Made by a program: the position numbers and the translations under genes
Part shown: piece by piece, positions 1 through 7,483 of the stretch
How the letters are laid out: each line of letters opens with the position of its first letter
Numbering within the stretch: the stretch's first letter is position 1
Assembly: GCA_029861675.1 (NCBI GenBank)
Contig: JAOTYV010000073.1
Location: 1 to 17,299, forward strand
Length of the DNA stretch: 17,299 nt
Source of the DNA: Alphaproteobacteria bacterium
GTDB lineage: Bacteria; Pseudomonadota; Alphaproteobacteria; UBA8366
Reading direction: 5' to 3'
The notes under the pieces: model-generated
Told to the model about the DNA's origin: nothing
Database searches by the model: none
The model's input: the letters and a program-made list of their open reading frames with translations, nothing else

Positions 1-1
1 A

Positions 2-268
2 CGGGTAAGCATCGACCACGGCGTGCGCGTGGTCGCCATCAATCCCGGCCCGATCGAGACCGACCGGCTGGTAACCCTGCAACGATACGCGGCGGAAAAG
101 AAATTTGGTGATCCCGAACGCTGGCGCGAGTTGACACGCGACATGCCCGCCGGCCGGCCCGGAACGTCGGAAGAATGCGCCGATGTGGTGGCCTTTCTCG
201 CCAGCGGCCGCGCATCCTGGGTCAACGGCGTCGTTGTCCAAGTCGATGGCGGTGCATTTCTGCGATAA
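2..268 (+). CDS. Short-chain dehydrogenase/reductase (SDR), C-terminal fragment
   Basis: This is the C-terminal 88 residues of a classical SDR oxidoreductase; the 5' part, with the cofactor-binding and catalytic Tyr-Lys regions, lies outside the window. The reading frame is open back to base 2, so the GTG at 23 is probably internal. Visible family signatures are the strand 'VRVVAINPGPIETD', the usual post-catalytic PG motif followed by a Thr, then a variable substrate loop, the 'AGRPGTSEECADVVAFLAS' helix and the closing 'WVNGVVVQVDGG' segment. These typify 3-oxoacyl-ACP reductase-like SDRs. The substrate cannot be told from this part. An enoyl-CoA hydratase-family gene starts 34 nt downstream on the same strand, so a joint role in acyl-CoA or carboxylic acid metabolism is plausible but inferred. 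Confidence 0.9.
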   Translation, partial: RVSIDHGVRVVAINPGPIETDRLVTLQRYAAEKKFGDPERWRELTRDMPAGRPGTSEECADVVAFLASGRASWVNGVVVQVDGGAFLR

Positions 269-302
269 ACCTATGCAATAGACAACGGAGAAATCGACAG
301 GC

Positions 303-1067
303 ATGACGGAACCCTGCGTCACCACAACATTCGAAGAACGCGGCGGCGGACGGGTCGCCCGGGTCACCCTGCAAAATGCCCGGCGCGCCAATTGCCTGAG
401 CCGCGCATTGATCATCGAGATCGGCGATGCCTTTCGCGCCTTGGCGCCGCTCGAGGATTTGCGCGCGGCGATCCTGACCGGGGCCGGCGACCGCGCCTTC
501 ATGGCCGGCGCCGATCTGGCCGAATTGGGATCCGCGGATGCGGCGGCCGGCCGCGATTTCATCACGACGCTGCAGCATACCCATCAGGCAATTCGCGATC
601 TGCCGGTGCCGGTGATCGCCCGCATCAACGGCGCCTGCATGGGCGCCGGCCTGGAAATGGCCGCGTCCTGCGATCTCCGGATCGCCTCGGACAATGCCCG
701 GTTCTCGATGCCGGAAGTGCTCATCGATCTGCCATCGGTGATCGAAGCCGCGTTGTTCCCGCGCCTGATCGGATGGGGCCGCACCGCCTGGTTGCTGTAT
801 CGCGGCGATGCTATCGATGCCGCGACGGCCGCCGAGTGGGGTCTGGTGGAAAAATCGGTACCGCTGGACGCGCTCGACGCAGCGGTCGACGAGCTCGCCG
901 AAACCATCGCCCAAAACGGCCCGACCGGCATCCGGCTACAGAAATCATTGATGCGGGACTGGGAACGGCTGCCGCTCGATGATGGAATTCGTGCCGGGAT
1001 CGAAGCGCTGACCGACGCCTATCGAACCGGCGATCCGCGCGGCCGTATCGCCGCGTATCGCAAATAA
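303..1067 (+). CDS. Enoyl-CoA hydratase/isomerase family protein (crotonase fold)
   Basis: A 254-aa protein of normal length for the crotonase superfamily, whose members act on acyl-CoA thioesters. The CoA and oxyanion-hole segments are present: 'AFMAGADL' (residues 66-72) and 'INGACMGAGLEMA' (108-120). Both acidic positions used by classical hydratases are kept, Glu118 and Glu138, with the 20-residue spacing of the rat enzyme pair Glu144/Glu164. After Glu138 the usual glycine-rich 'GGTQRL'-type stretch is replaced by 'LPSVIEAALFPRLIG' (143-157), so the substrate may differ from ordinary crotonyl-CoA. The ATG has a GGAG about 13 nt upstream. The gene follows an SDR and precedes an FMN-binding protein on the same strand. 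Family assignment is firm; exact reaction (hydration, isomerisation or other) is unknown. Confidence 0.93.
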   Translation: MTEPCVTTTFEERGGGRVARVTLQNARRANCLSRALIIEIGDAFRALAPLEDLRAAILTGAGDRAFMAGADLAELGSADAAAGRDFITTLQHTHQAIRDLPVPVIARINGACMGAGLEMAASCDLRIASDNARFSMPEVLIDLPSVIEAALFPRLIGWGRTAWLLYRGDAIDAATAAEWGLVEKSVPLDALDAAVDELAETIAQNGPTGIRLQKSLMRDWERLPLDDGIRAGIEALTDAYRTGDPRGRIAAYRK

Positions 1068-1123
1068 CGCTATGCTATCCGCCGACGCTGCCAACCGACG
1101 ACGCCAAAGAGGAGACCGAAGAC

Positions 1124-1741
1124 ATGCCGGACGACCAAGTATCTTCGCCCGAGGAATTGCGCGAAAGCTACGCCGAGGCGCAGGGTCGCGCAGTCGCCAA
1201 ACAAATGGACCGGCTCGACCGTCACTGCCGCGACTTCGTCGCGCTGTCGCCGTTTTTTCTCCTGTCGACCGCGGGCGCCGATGGCCGTCTGGATTGCTCA
1301 CCTCGGGGCGACCTGCCCGGGTTCGTCCGCACCCCCGACGACCGCACACTGCTGCTGCCCGACCGGCCCGGCAACAACCGTTTGGATTCACTGACTAATA
1401 TTTCTGAGAATCCGCAAGTAGGGTTGCTGTTCCTGGTGCCGGGCTTCAACGACACGGTGCGGGTGAACGGCCGCGCGACAATCTCGATCGACGCCGCGCT
1501 GTGCGCCGAATTCGCCGTGAACGGCAAGCCGGCCCGATCGGTAATCCGGGTTACCGCGCAAGAGGTCTATTTCCATTGCGCGAAAGCGTTGATGCGGTCC
1601 CGACTCTGGGCACCGGACGCCCAGCAGGATCGAACGGCCTTCCCCTCCTTCAGCCGCATCCTGGTGGATCAGACCGGCGAAGGCGATGCGAACGCAACCG
1701 ACGCGGAAGTCGCCGAGCGGAACCGCAAGCAGATGTGGTAG
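1124..1741 (+). CDS. Pyridoxamine 5'-phosphate oxidase-like FMN-binding protein
   Basis: A 205-aa soluble protein with a split-barrel flavin-binding fold like pyridoxamine 5'-phosphate oxidase. Key segments are 'FFLLSTAG' (residues 44-51), 'DCSPRGDLPGFVR' (57-69), 'LLLPDRPGNNRLDSL' (76-90), 'NPQVGLLFLVPG' (96-107) and 'VRVNGRATI' (112-120). Together these match the roughly 200-aa PPOX subfamily typified by Deinococcus DR2398, not PdxH itself. The physiological substrate of that subfamily is not established to my knowledge. The ATG at 1124 is supported by an AGAGGAG Shine-Dalgarno about 10 nt upstream. It lies 56 nt after the enoyl-CoA hydratase-like gene and probably closes that operon. A possible terminator hairpin lies about 65 nt downstream. 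Confidence 0.9.
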   Translation: MPDDQVSSPEELRESYAEAQGRAVAKQMDRLDRHCRDFVALSPFFLLSTAGADGRLDCSPRGDLPGFVRTPDDRTLLLPDRPGNNRLDSLTNISENPQVGLLFLVPGFNDTVRVNGRATISIDAALCAEFAVNGKPARSVIRVTAQEVYFHCAKALMRSRLWAPDAQQDRTAFPSFSRILVDQTGEGDANATDAEVAERNRKQMW

Positions 1742-1804
1742 GCGCAATGCCGCGCTTTCTGGAGGCGTAAAGCGGGAACGGCCGAGGTCGATCGTGTATC
1801 GTTA

Positions 1805-1857
1805 GACCATTTCTTGTTCAAATTGACGCAAGTGAAATGGTCGACGTCTTTGTTTTT
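1805..1857 (+). terminator. Possible Rho-independent terminator after the PPOX-like gene
   Basis: A perfect 9-bp inverted repeat, GACCATTTC (1805-1813) and GAAATGGTC (1834-1842), encloses a 20-nt loop in which TTG (1814-1816) can also pair with CAA (1829-1831). On the plus strand it is followed by the T-rich stretch CTTTGTTTTT (1848-1857). That arrangement fits termination of the operon ending at 1741. The stem is AT-rich and the loop large for a classic terminator, so it could instead be a short interspersed palindrome. Confidence 0.4.
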
Positions 1858-1873
1858 ACGCAAATTCGTCGTC

Positions 1874-1892
1874 GCGAACCGTTTTGGTTCGC
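1874..1892 (-). terminator. Hairpin downstream of infC, possible terminator
   Basis: A perfect 7-bp inverted repeat, GCGAACC (1874-1880) and GGTTCGC (1886-1892), has a 5-nt loop. It lies 22 nt beyond the infC stop codon, where a transcript end is expected. No U-run follows on the infC strand, so intrinsic termination is uncertain; it may be a 3' stabilising stem or aid Rho-dependent termination. Confidence 0.4.
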
Positions 1893-1914
1893 TCGGGATT
1901 TGCCCTAAAGACGC

Positions 1915-2451
1915 CTAACGCGGCGTCAGGATCATGATCATTTGCCGGCCTTCCATTTGCGGCATCTGCTCGACCTTCGCCATTTCATCGGTTTCCTCGC
2001 GAACCCGGTTCAGCACCTTCAACCCAAGGTGCTGATGCACCATTTCGCGGCCGCGAAACCGTAGCGTGACCTTGACCTTGTTGCCGTCGTCGAGAAACCG
2101 CCGCATCGCCCGCATCTTCACATCGTAATCGTGCTGTTCGATGTTCGGGCGGAATTTCACTTCCTTGACGTCGATCGTCTTTTGCTTCTTGCGGGCTTCG
2201 CTCTTTTTCTTCTGACTTTCGTATTTGAGCTTGCCGAAATCCTGAATCTTGCAAACGGGCGGAACGACACCGGGCGAAACTTCAACCAGATCGAGCCCGA
2301 CACTGGCGGCGCGTTCTATCGCATCCTCCCGCGGCAGCACCCCGAGCTGTTCGCCATTTTCGTCGATTACGCGGACCTCAACCGCCTCGATAAGTTCATT
2401 GACGCGCGGGCCTTCGCGGACCGGCGTCTGCGTAAAGGGTCTCCTGGCTAT
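1915..2451 (-). CDS. infC: Translation initiation factor IF-3 (ATA start)
   Basis: IF3 binds the 30S subunit, prevents premature 50S joining and checks start-codon/initiator-tRNA pairing. The frame gives 178 residues, a normal IF3 length: N-terminal domain to about residue 78, with '[15 protein letters not shown]' (64-78), a Lys-rich linker (81-91), then the C-terminal domain with 'VKEVKFRPN' (95-103), 'RFRGREM' (131-137) and the ending '[12 protein letters not shown]'. The first conventional start is GTG at 2340, which would remove 37 conserved residues including '[10 protein letters not shown]' (12-21). No ATG, GTG or TTG lies between 2340 and the upstream stop at 2491-2493. The only well-placed start is ATA at 2451-2449, with GAGG 8 nt upstream. 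Rare starts (AUU in E. coli) are known in infC and allow IF3 to repress itself. It follows thrS by 57 nt; rpmI and rplT are absent downstream. Confidence 0.95.
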   Translation of the reverse strand: MARRPFTQTPVREGPRVNELIEAVEVRVIDENGEQLGVLPREDAIERAASVGLDLVEVSPGVVPPVCKIQDFGKLKYESQKKKSEARKKQKTIDVKEVKFRPNIEQHDYDVKMRAMRRFLDDGNKVKVTLRFRGREMVHQHLGLKVLNRVREETDEMAKVEQMPQMEGRQMIMILTPR

Positions 2452-2457
2452 AGAACA

Positions 2458-2463
2458 ATCCTC
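2458..2463 (-). promoter_or_regulatory. Shine-Dalgarno supporting the ATA start of infC
   Basis: On the minus strand GAGGAT (2463-2458) lies with 8 nt between its GAGG core and the ATA codon at 2451-2449. No other purine-rich site is needed to explain initiation, and no conventional start codon follows within a usable distance. This site therefore decides the choice of start for infC. Confidence 0.7.
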
Positions 2464-2508
2464 ATCGTTGTTGCAGTTATTTGAATGATTTCAATAAGGT
2501 CGACGAGA

Positions 2509-4461
2509 TCAACCACCCGGCGCCGCCGACTCCTCGACAAGTCTATTAATTGCTCGCTCCAGCGCAAGAAATTCTTGTTGCTTACCCCCAAGGCGGCGCA
2601 GTGCAACGGTGCCTTCCTCGGCTTCCCGCTTGCCCACGACAAGGATCGCCGGCACTTTCGCGAGTGAATGTTCTCGCACCTTATAGTTAATTTTTTCATT
2701 CCTTTTGTCGATGTTTACACGAATTCCCGCATCGCGGCAGGCCGCCGTCACTTTTGCCGCATAATCGTCCGCATCGCTGGTAATCGTCGCCACAACCGCC
2801 TGCACCGGCGCCAGCCAAAGCGGCAATCGACCGGCATAATGCTCGATCAGCACGCCCAGGAACCGTTCAAATGACCCCAGAATGGCCCTGTGCAGCATGA
2901 CCGGCCGGTGTTTCTGTCCGTCTTCGCCGATAAAGGACGCATCGAGCCGCTCCGGCAGCACGAAATCGACCTGCAGCGTTCCGCACTGCCAATCGCGGCC
3001 AATGGCGTCGCGCAGGACGAATTCCAGCTTCGGACCATAAAATGCCCCTTCGCCGGGATTGAGCGAATAGGCGAGCCCGGCCGCCTCGGTCGCTTCCTTC
3101 AGCGATGTTTCCGCCCGGGTCCAGGTCTCGTCCGACCCCGCCCTGACCTCCGGGCGGTCGGAAAACTTCACCAAAACATCCTCGAACCCGAAATCCCGAT
3201 AAATCGACGTCAGCAGGCCGCAGAATTTCTCGGTTTCATCGACGATCTGATCTTCCGTGCAGAAAATATGCGCATCGTCCTGAGTGAAGGCGCGCACCCG
3301 CATCAGCCCGTGCAAGGCGCCGGAAGGCTCGTTACGGTGGCAGGAGCCGAATTCGGCCATGCGGATGGGCAGGTCGCGATAGCTCTTCAAGCCCTGCCGG
3401 AAGATCTGCACGTGACAGGGGCAGTTCATCGGTTTCAGCGCGAGCGTCTTGTTGCCTTCGTCTTCCGCCGTGAACATGTGTTCGCGGAATTTTTCCCAGT
3501 GCCCGGATTGCTCCCACAAAATGCGGTCGACCATTTGCGGCGTCTTGACCTCGACATAACCCGCATCGTCGAGCCGGCGGCGCATGTAATCCTCGGCGAT
3601 CCGATACAGGGTCCAGCCCTTGGGATGCCAAAAGATGCTGCCCGCCGCCTCTTCCTGGATATGGAACAAATCCATCTCGCGTCCGAGCCGGCGATGATCG
3701 CGTTTTTCGGCTTCCTCCAGCCGATGCAGATAGGCCTTCAGCTCCTTGTCGGTACGCCAGCACGTACCGTAAATGCGCTGCAGTTGCGGATTGTTCGGAT
3801 CGCCCCGCCAATAGGCGCCCGCCAGCTTCATCAGCTTGAAGGACGTGCCGAGCTTGCCGGTCGACGGTAAATGCGGCCCGGTGCACAGGTCGAGCCAGTC
3901 GCCCTGCCGGTAGATGGAGATATCCGCGTCTTCCGACAACGTCTCGATATGTTCCGCCTTGAAGCTTTCGCCCGCGTCGCGGAAATGCGCGACCGCCGCC
4001 GCGCGGTCCCAGATTTCCCGGGTGATCGCCTCGTCGCGGCCGACGATGTCGCGCATCCGCGCCTCGATCTTTTCGAAATCATCCGGCGTGAACGGCTCGT
4101 CACGGTGGAAGTCGTAATAAAACCCGTCCTCGATCGACGGACCGAAGGTGATCTGCGTGCCCGGGTACAATTCCTGCACCGCCTCGGCCAACACATGCGC
4201 GCAGTCGTGGCGCAACAGCTCGAGCGCGCCCTCGCTATCCCGCGTCACGATCTCCACCTCGGCATCCGCCGTGATCGCGCGGTTCAAATCCCGGTCCGCG
4301 CCGTTTACCCGGATCATCACCGCGGCCTTGGCCAGCCCGGGGCCGATATCGGCCGCGACTTCCGCGCCCGTTACCGGGTGATCGAAACGGCGCACGCTGC
4401 CGTCCGGCAAGGTGATCGCCACCGGTCCGCCCTGCGCATCGTTTTTTCCGGTTTCCGCCAT
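2509..4461 (-). CDS. thrS: Threonyl-tRNA synthetase
   Basis: Class II aminoacyl-tRNA synthetase, 650 aa, which charges tRNA-Thr with threonine. Domains in order: TGS (about residues 15-73); the N2 editing domain, with the HxxxH pair H85/H89 and the 'CTGPH' motif C193/H197 that removes mis-charged serine; and the catalytic core, with motif 2 '[20 protein letters not shown]' (367-386) and motif 3 around '[19 protein letters not shown]' (524-542). By alignment with the E. coli enzyme the zinc ligands would be C347 (in 'MNCPCH'), H398 and H524. The anticodon-binding domain follows from about 548 ('[11 protein letters not shown]'). No key residue is missing. The ATG is preceded by only a weak GGA about 10 nt upstream. 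It sits between a GT9 gene (48-nt gap) and infC (57-nt gap). Confidence 0.98.
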   Translation of the reverse strand: MAETGKNDAQGGPVAITLPDGSVRRFDHPVTGAEVAADIGPGLAKAAVMIRVNGADRDLNRAITADAEVEIVTRDSEGALELLRHDCAHVLAEAVQELYPGTQITFGPSIEDGFYYDFHRDEPFTPDDFEKIEARMRDIVGRDEAITREIWDRAAAVAHFRDAGESFKAEHIETLSEDADISIYRQGDWLDLCTGPHLPSTGKLGTSFKLMKLAGAYWRGDPNNPQLQRIYGTCWRTDKELKAYLHRLEEAEKRDHRRLGREMDLFHIQEEAAGSIFWHPKGWTLYRIAEDYMRRRLDDAGYVEVKTPQMVDRILWEQSGHWEKFREHMFTAEDEGNKTLALKPMNCPCHVQIFRQGLKSYRDLPIRMAEFGSCHRNEPSGALHGLMRVRAFTQDDAHIFCTEDQIVDETEKFCGLLTSIYRDFGFEDVLVKFSDRPEVRAGSDETWTRAETSLKEATEAAGLAYSLNPGEGAFYGPKLEFVLRDAIGRDWQCGTLQVDFVLPERLDASFIGEDGQKHRPVMLHRAILGSFERFLGVLIEHYAGRLPLWLAPVQAVVATITSDADDYAAKVTAACRDAGIRVNIDKRNEKINYKVREHSLAKVPAILVVGKREAEEGTVALRRLGGKQQEFLALERAINRLVEESAAPGG

Positions 4462-4509
4462 GATCCAGTCCGACTTTCAGCCCTCCGCCGACGCCAACCG
4501 CTTCACCCT

Positions 4510-5439
4510 TTAACCCAAGCGCAAGGCAGCTTCAACCTCGGCGACCGCAAGCCCGCTCAGCGGCACCTGCCGCAACACCGCCACATCGCCGCCGCGCGGC
4601 GCGCACAGCGCCGGATCGGAAGCGTCGGAAAACAGCACCACAGCGCGGCAGCCGACCGCCGCGGCGAGGTGCATCGGCCCGGTATCGTTACCGACCGCGG
4701 CGACCGCACGCCGCGCCAATCCGCCGAGCTGCAACAGCGATGTCCGGCCGGTCAGGTCGAGCGCGCCCGGACAGGCCGCGGAGATTTCGGCAATCGCCGC
4801 CCGGTCCGCCCCCGCGCCGGCCAGAACCGGCTGATAGTCCAGCTCCAACAGCCGGTCGGCCAGTTCCGCAAACATCGCCGCCGGCCATCGCTTCGCCGGC
4901 CGGTGCGCCGCCCCGCCCGGCACCATCAGCACGAACGGTTCCGTCAGCCCCGCGGCCGGCAGTGCCGCATCCAGCCAGGCAAGGTCGGGCGGCGGTACCG
5001 CGGGGATGCCGGCCATGGCGAGCTGTTCCGCCTGCCGGTCGACCGTATGCATGAAATCCCGTTCCGGATTGGCATGGGGATGCGAACATCCGGGGACAAT
5101 GCCCGACCACTCCGGATGCGGACGGCCCAGCAGCCGGAAATACCAGCCGCTGCGGTCCGAGGTCTGCAAATCATAGACCCGTGCGAAAGCCGCCTGCCGC
5201 ATCCAGCGGCGGAATTGCCGCCACCGCGCAACGCGCCACCACGGCAACCGTTCATCGAGACAAACCTCATCGATCCAGGGGCACGCCGCCGCCAGCGACG
5301 AAAACGGCGCCGTCGTCAGCAGCGTGATCCGCGCCGCGGGATGGTGACGCCGGATCGCCTGTATCGGGCCGAGGGCCTGCACGAAATCGCCCAACGCACC
5401 CAGCTTGATTATCAGAATTCGCGCGGGCGCGCCGTTCAT
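4510..5439 (-). CDS. Glycosyltransferase family 9 (ADP-heptose:LPS heptosyltransferase-like)
   Basis: A 309-aa protein of the heptosyltransferase family (GT9, GT-B fold), which transfers heptose or a related sugar to lipopolysaccharide core on the cytoplasmic face of the inner membrane. The N-terminal Rossmann start 'ARILIIKLGALGDFVQALG' with its conserved GDF, the nucleotide-sugar half 'VPGGAAHRPAKRWP' and the signature 'GNDTGPMHLAAAVGCRAVVLF' are all present. The frame is open to TTG or GTG-type codons at 5541, but the ATG at 5439 starts five residues before the conserved fold and has a GAGAGA Shine-Dalgarno about 8 nt upstream. The longer start would overlap the preceding GT4 gene. The donor and acceptor sugars cannot be told from sequence alone. 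Confidence 0.92.
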   Translation of the reverse strand: MNGAPARILIIKLGALGDFVQALGPIQAIRRHHPAARITLLTTAPFSSLAAACPWIDEVCLDERLPWWRVARWRQFRRWMRQAAFARVYDLQTSDRSGWYFRLLGRPHPEWSGIVPGCSHPHANPERDFMHTVDRQAEQLAMAGIPAVPPPDLAWLDAALPAAGLTEPFVLMVPGGAAHRPAKRWPAAMFAELADRLLELDYQPVLAGAGADRAAIAEISAACPGALDLTGRTSLLQLGGLARRAVAAVGNDTGPMHLAAAVGCRAVVLFSDASDPALCAPRGGDVAVLRQVPLSGLAVAEVEAALRLG

Positions 5440-5477
5440 CGGAATCGTCTCTCGCCCGGTATCTTGCGGACCGGCCG

Positions 5478-6680
5478 TCACGCCGATGCCGCTGCCCCCG
5501 GGGCCAGGATCTCCCGGTACAGGTTGAGGGTATCGTGGCACATCCGGGTCTTCGAAAACCGCGCCTGGACATTCGCGATTGCCGCATTGGACAATTGCTC
5601 CCGCGCTCCCGTGTCGAGCGACAGGGCGCTGGAAAGCGCGCCCGCAAGCTGTTCCACGTTGCCCGGCTCGAACAGCCAGCCGGTCCGGTCGGGCAGGATC
5701 AGTTCCGAACTCGCCCCATGCGCCGCGCCGATCACCGGCTTGCCCATCGCCTGCGCCTCGACCATGACGCGGCCGAACGCTTCCGGATCGGTGGAAGCGG
5801 ACACCACCACGTCGGCCAGCTTATAGGCCGCCGGCATGTCGGAACATTCGCCCACGATATGAACCACGCTGTCCAGGTTTCGCCGGTGCACCAGCCGCTC
5901 CAGCGCGCGGCGGTACTTGGTGCGTCCCTGGTCGTCGCCGACCAAGAGGCACCGTATGTTGCCGTCGCGGAGGCGAGCCAATGCCTCGATCAGCAGAGTC
6001 TGGCCCTTCCAGCGGGTCAGCCGGGCCGGCAGCAGGACCACCGGGATGCCGTCGGGCAGCCGCCATTGATTGGCGAGCTGAATTACCCGCACGGCAGGCA
6101 CTTTCTGCGGATCGAAAATATCCATATCGACGCCACGGTAGATAACGCGGATCTTCGCCGGATCGGTCTTATAGGTCTTGACCATATGGTCGGCGATGAA
6201 TTGCGAAATTGCGATGACCCGCTCGCCCCGGGTCATCACGGAGTTGTAGAGCTTCTTGAAGGGAGGGCCGAGGTTGTAGGTGCCGTGGAAGGTGGTCACG
6301 AAATGTGCGCCCGTGCGCCGGCTGGCAAACAGCGCGGACCATGCCGGTGCGCGGCTTCGCGCATGGACGATGTCGACGCCGTTGGCGCGGATGACCTCGG
6401 CCAAGCGACGCGCATTGCGCCGAATTGCGAACGGGCTTTTCGTCGCCAGCGGCAGCGTGATGTGTTCGGCGCCGACCCGCTGCAGCTCGCCGGCCATGCG
6501 GCCGCCCTCGGATGCGACCAGCGACCGGCCGCCCGCCTGCACGATGGCGCCGGCAATGTCCACCGTCCCCCGCTCGACGCCGCCGGTCACCAGTTCCGGC
6601 AAAACCTGCAGGATGACCGGCGCCGCCTCGCCGCTGGCGGGTGCCTGGGGTGGCATGGTAGTTTCGACAGTATCCGCCAT
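5478..6680 (-). CDS. Glycosyltransferase family 4
   Basis: A roughly 400-aa retaining GT-B glycosyltransferase. The N-terminal acceptor half shows 'VLPELVTGGVERGTVDIA', the GG loop typical of GT4 enzymes, and 'DIVHARSRAPAWSA'. The donor half shows 'VVLLPARLTRWKGQTLLIEAL', in which the RxxxxKG element binds the nucleotide-sugar phosphate, and 'DPEAFGRVMVEAQAMGKPVIG', the E-x7-E signature. The start was set at ATG 6680, which has an AAGG just upstream; the frame is open to 6743, but that would overlap the divergent hydrolase start. A later ATG at 6656 is also possible. It ends 38 nt before the GT9 gene, so both probably act on the same glycan, likely LPS core or another surface polysaccharide; this is inference. 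Confidence 0.92.
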   Translation of the reverse strand: MADTVETTMPPQAPASGEAAPVILQVLPELVTGGVERGTVDIAGAIVQAGGRSLVASEGGRMAGELQRVGAEHITLPLATKSPFAIRRNARRLAEVIRANGVDIVHARSRAPAWSALFASRRTGAHFVTTFHGTYNLGPPFKKLYNSVMTRGERVIAISQFIADHMVKTYKTDPAKIRVIYRGVDMDIFDPQKVPAVRVIQLANQWRLPDGIPVVLLPARLTRWKGQTLLIEALARLRDGNIRCLLVGDDQGRTKYRRALERLVHRRNLDSVVHIVGECSDMPAAYKLADVVVSASTDPEAFGRVMVEAQAMGKPVIGAAHGASSELILPDRTGWLFEPGNVEQLAGALSSALSLDTGAREQLSNAAIANVQARFSKTRMCHDTLNLYREILAPGAAASA

Positions 6681-6721
6681 TCGGCCTTGCCCTAATCCTT
6701 GCCCGACTGAGGACATATCGC

Positions 6722-7483
6722 TTGACGCGGCAACCGGCAACACTCGAACGCAACGGAACCATCCGGATTGCCCATTTTCACACCCCGGGAATTACGCCCG
6801 GCGTGGTGTTCTGCACCGGCTTCAAGTCCGACATGTCGGGCAATAAGGCGCTCGCGCTCGCGCGGCATTGCAGGGCGCAGGGCCGGCAGATGACCCGCTT
6901 CGACTATCAGGGCCATGGCCAGTCATCCGGCGATTTCCTCGACGGGACGATCGGCGAGTGGCTGGCCGATACGCTGGCGGTGCTCGATTCGGTAACGACA
7001 GGACCGCAGATCGTGGTCGGCTCGTCGCTCGGCGGGTGGATCGGATTGCTCGCGGCGATCGCCAGGCCCGAGCGGGTACGCGGCTTCATCGGCATCGCGC
7101 CGGCGATCGACATGACCCGGCGGCTTTGGCAGCGCGCCGACGACGCGGTGAAAGCGCGGCTGCGCCGGGACGGCGTCTGGATCCGGCCATCGGAGTATGA
7201 CCCGGCCGGCTATCCGATCACGCTTCGCCTGATCGAAGAAGGCGACGACCATCTACTGCTGCCGGGACCGATTCCCTTCGATGGACCGGTCCGGCTGCTG
7301 CACGGCCAGCGCGACGACGCGGTGCCGTGGCGGCTCTCCCTCGAAATCGCCGAAGCGCTGCGGAGCGACCGCGTCGAAGTGTCGTTGATCAAGGACGGCG
7401 ATCACCGGCTATCCGGCGATGCCGATATCGCGCGGCTGCTGCAGGCGGTCGAAACCATCGCCGGTCAATTGGACACGGCCTGA
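6722..7483 (+). CDS. Alpha/beta hydrolase, ABHD10-like (TTG start)
   Basis: A 253-aa serine hydrolase with a complete alpha/beta-hydrolase triad: Ser102 in the elbow 'GSSLGG' (100-105), Asp198 in 'HGQRDDAVPW' (194-203) and His228 in 'KDGDHRL' (224-230). Several stretches closely resemble animal ABHD10, a mitochondrial acyl-protein (palmitoyl) thioesterase and acyl-glucuronide hydrolase: 'TRFDYQGHGQSSG' (58-70), 'GPQIVVGSSLGGW' (94-106), 'AAIARPERV' (111-119), 'GVWIRPSEY' (151-159) and 'PVRLLHG' (189-195). The resemblance is recalled from family knowledge, not a search. The TTG start is supported by TGAGGA ending 8 nt upstream. No signal peptide is seen, so it is probably cytoplasmic. It diverges from the GT4 gene with only 41 nt between start codons. 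It overlaps the next gene tail to tail by 19 nt. Confidence 0.9.
   Translation: MTRQPATLERNGTIRIAHFHTPGITPGVVFCTGFKSDMSGNKALALARHCRAQGRQMTRFDYQGHGQSSGDFLDGTIGEWLADTLAVLDSVTTGPQIVVGSSLGGWIGLLAAIARPERVRGFIGIAPAIDMTRRLWQRADDAVKARLRRDGVWIRPSEYDPAGYPITLRLIEEGDDHLLLPGPIPFDGPVRLLHGQRDDAVPWRLSLEIAEALRSDRVEVSLIKDGDHRLSGDADIARLLQAVETIAGQLDTA

Larger units (their letters stand above)
1742..1914. other. Convergent intergenic region
   Basis: This 173-nt gap separates the converging PPOX-like gene (plus) and infC (minus). It is more AT-rich than the flanking genes and contains two inverted repeats, annotated separately. No coding sequence is credible here; the short minus-strand reading frame across it overlaps the PPOX gene and resembles nothing known. 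Confidence 0.7.

Noticed and set aside
5440..5541. Longer N terminus for the GT9 protein
   Set aside because: The extra 34 residues are Pro/Gly-rich, precede the conserved Rossmann strand, and would overlap the end of the GT4 gene. The ATG at 5439 has a better ribosome-binding site.
3871..5826. A 651-codon open frame on the plus strand opposite thrS and the GT9 gene
   Set aside because: It runs across three well-supported minus-strand genes and the gaps between them, has Arg/Pro-rich low-information composition and no known motif. It is a shadow frame.
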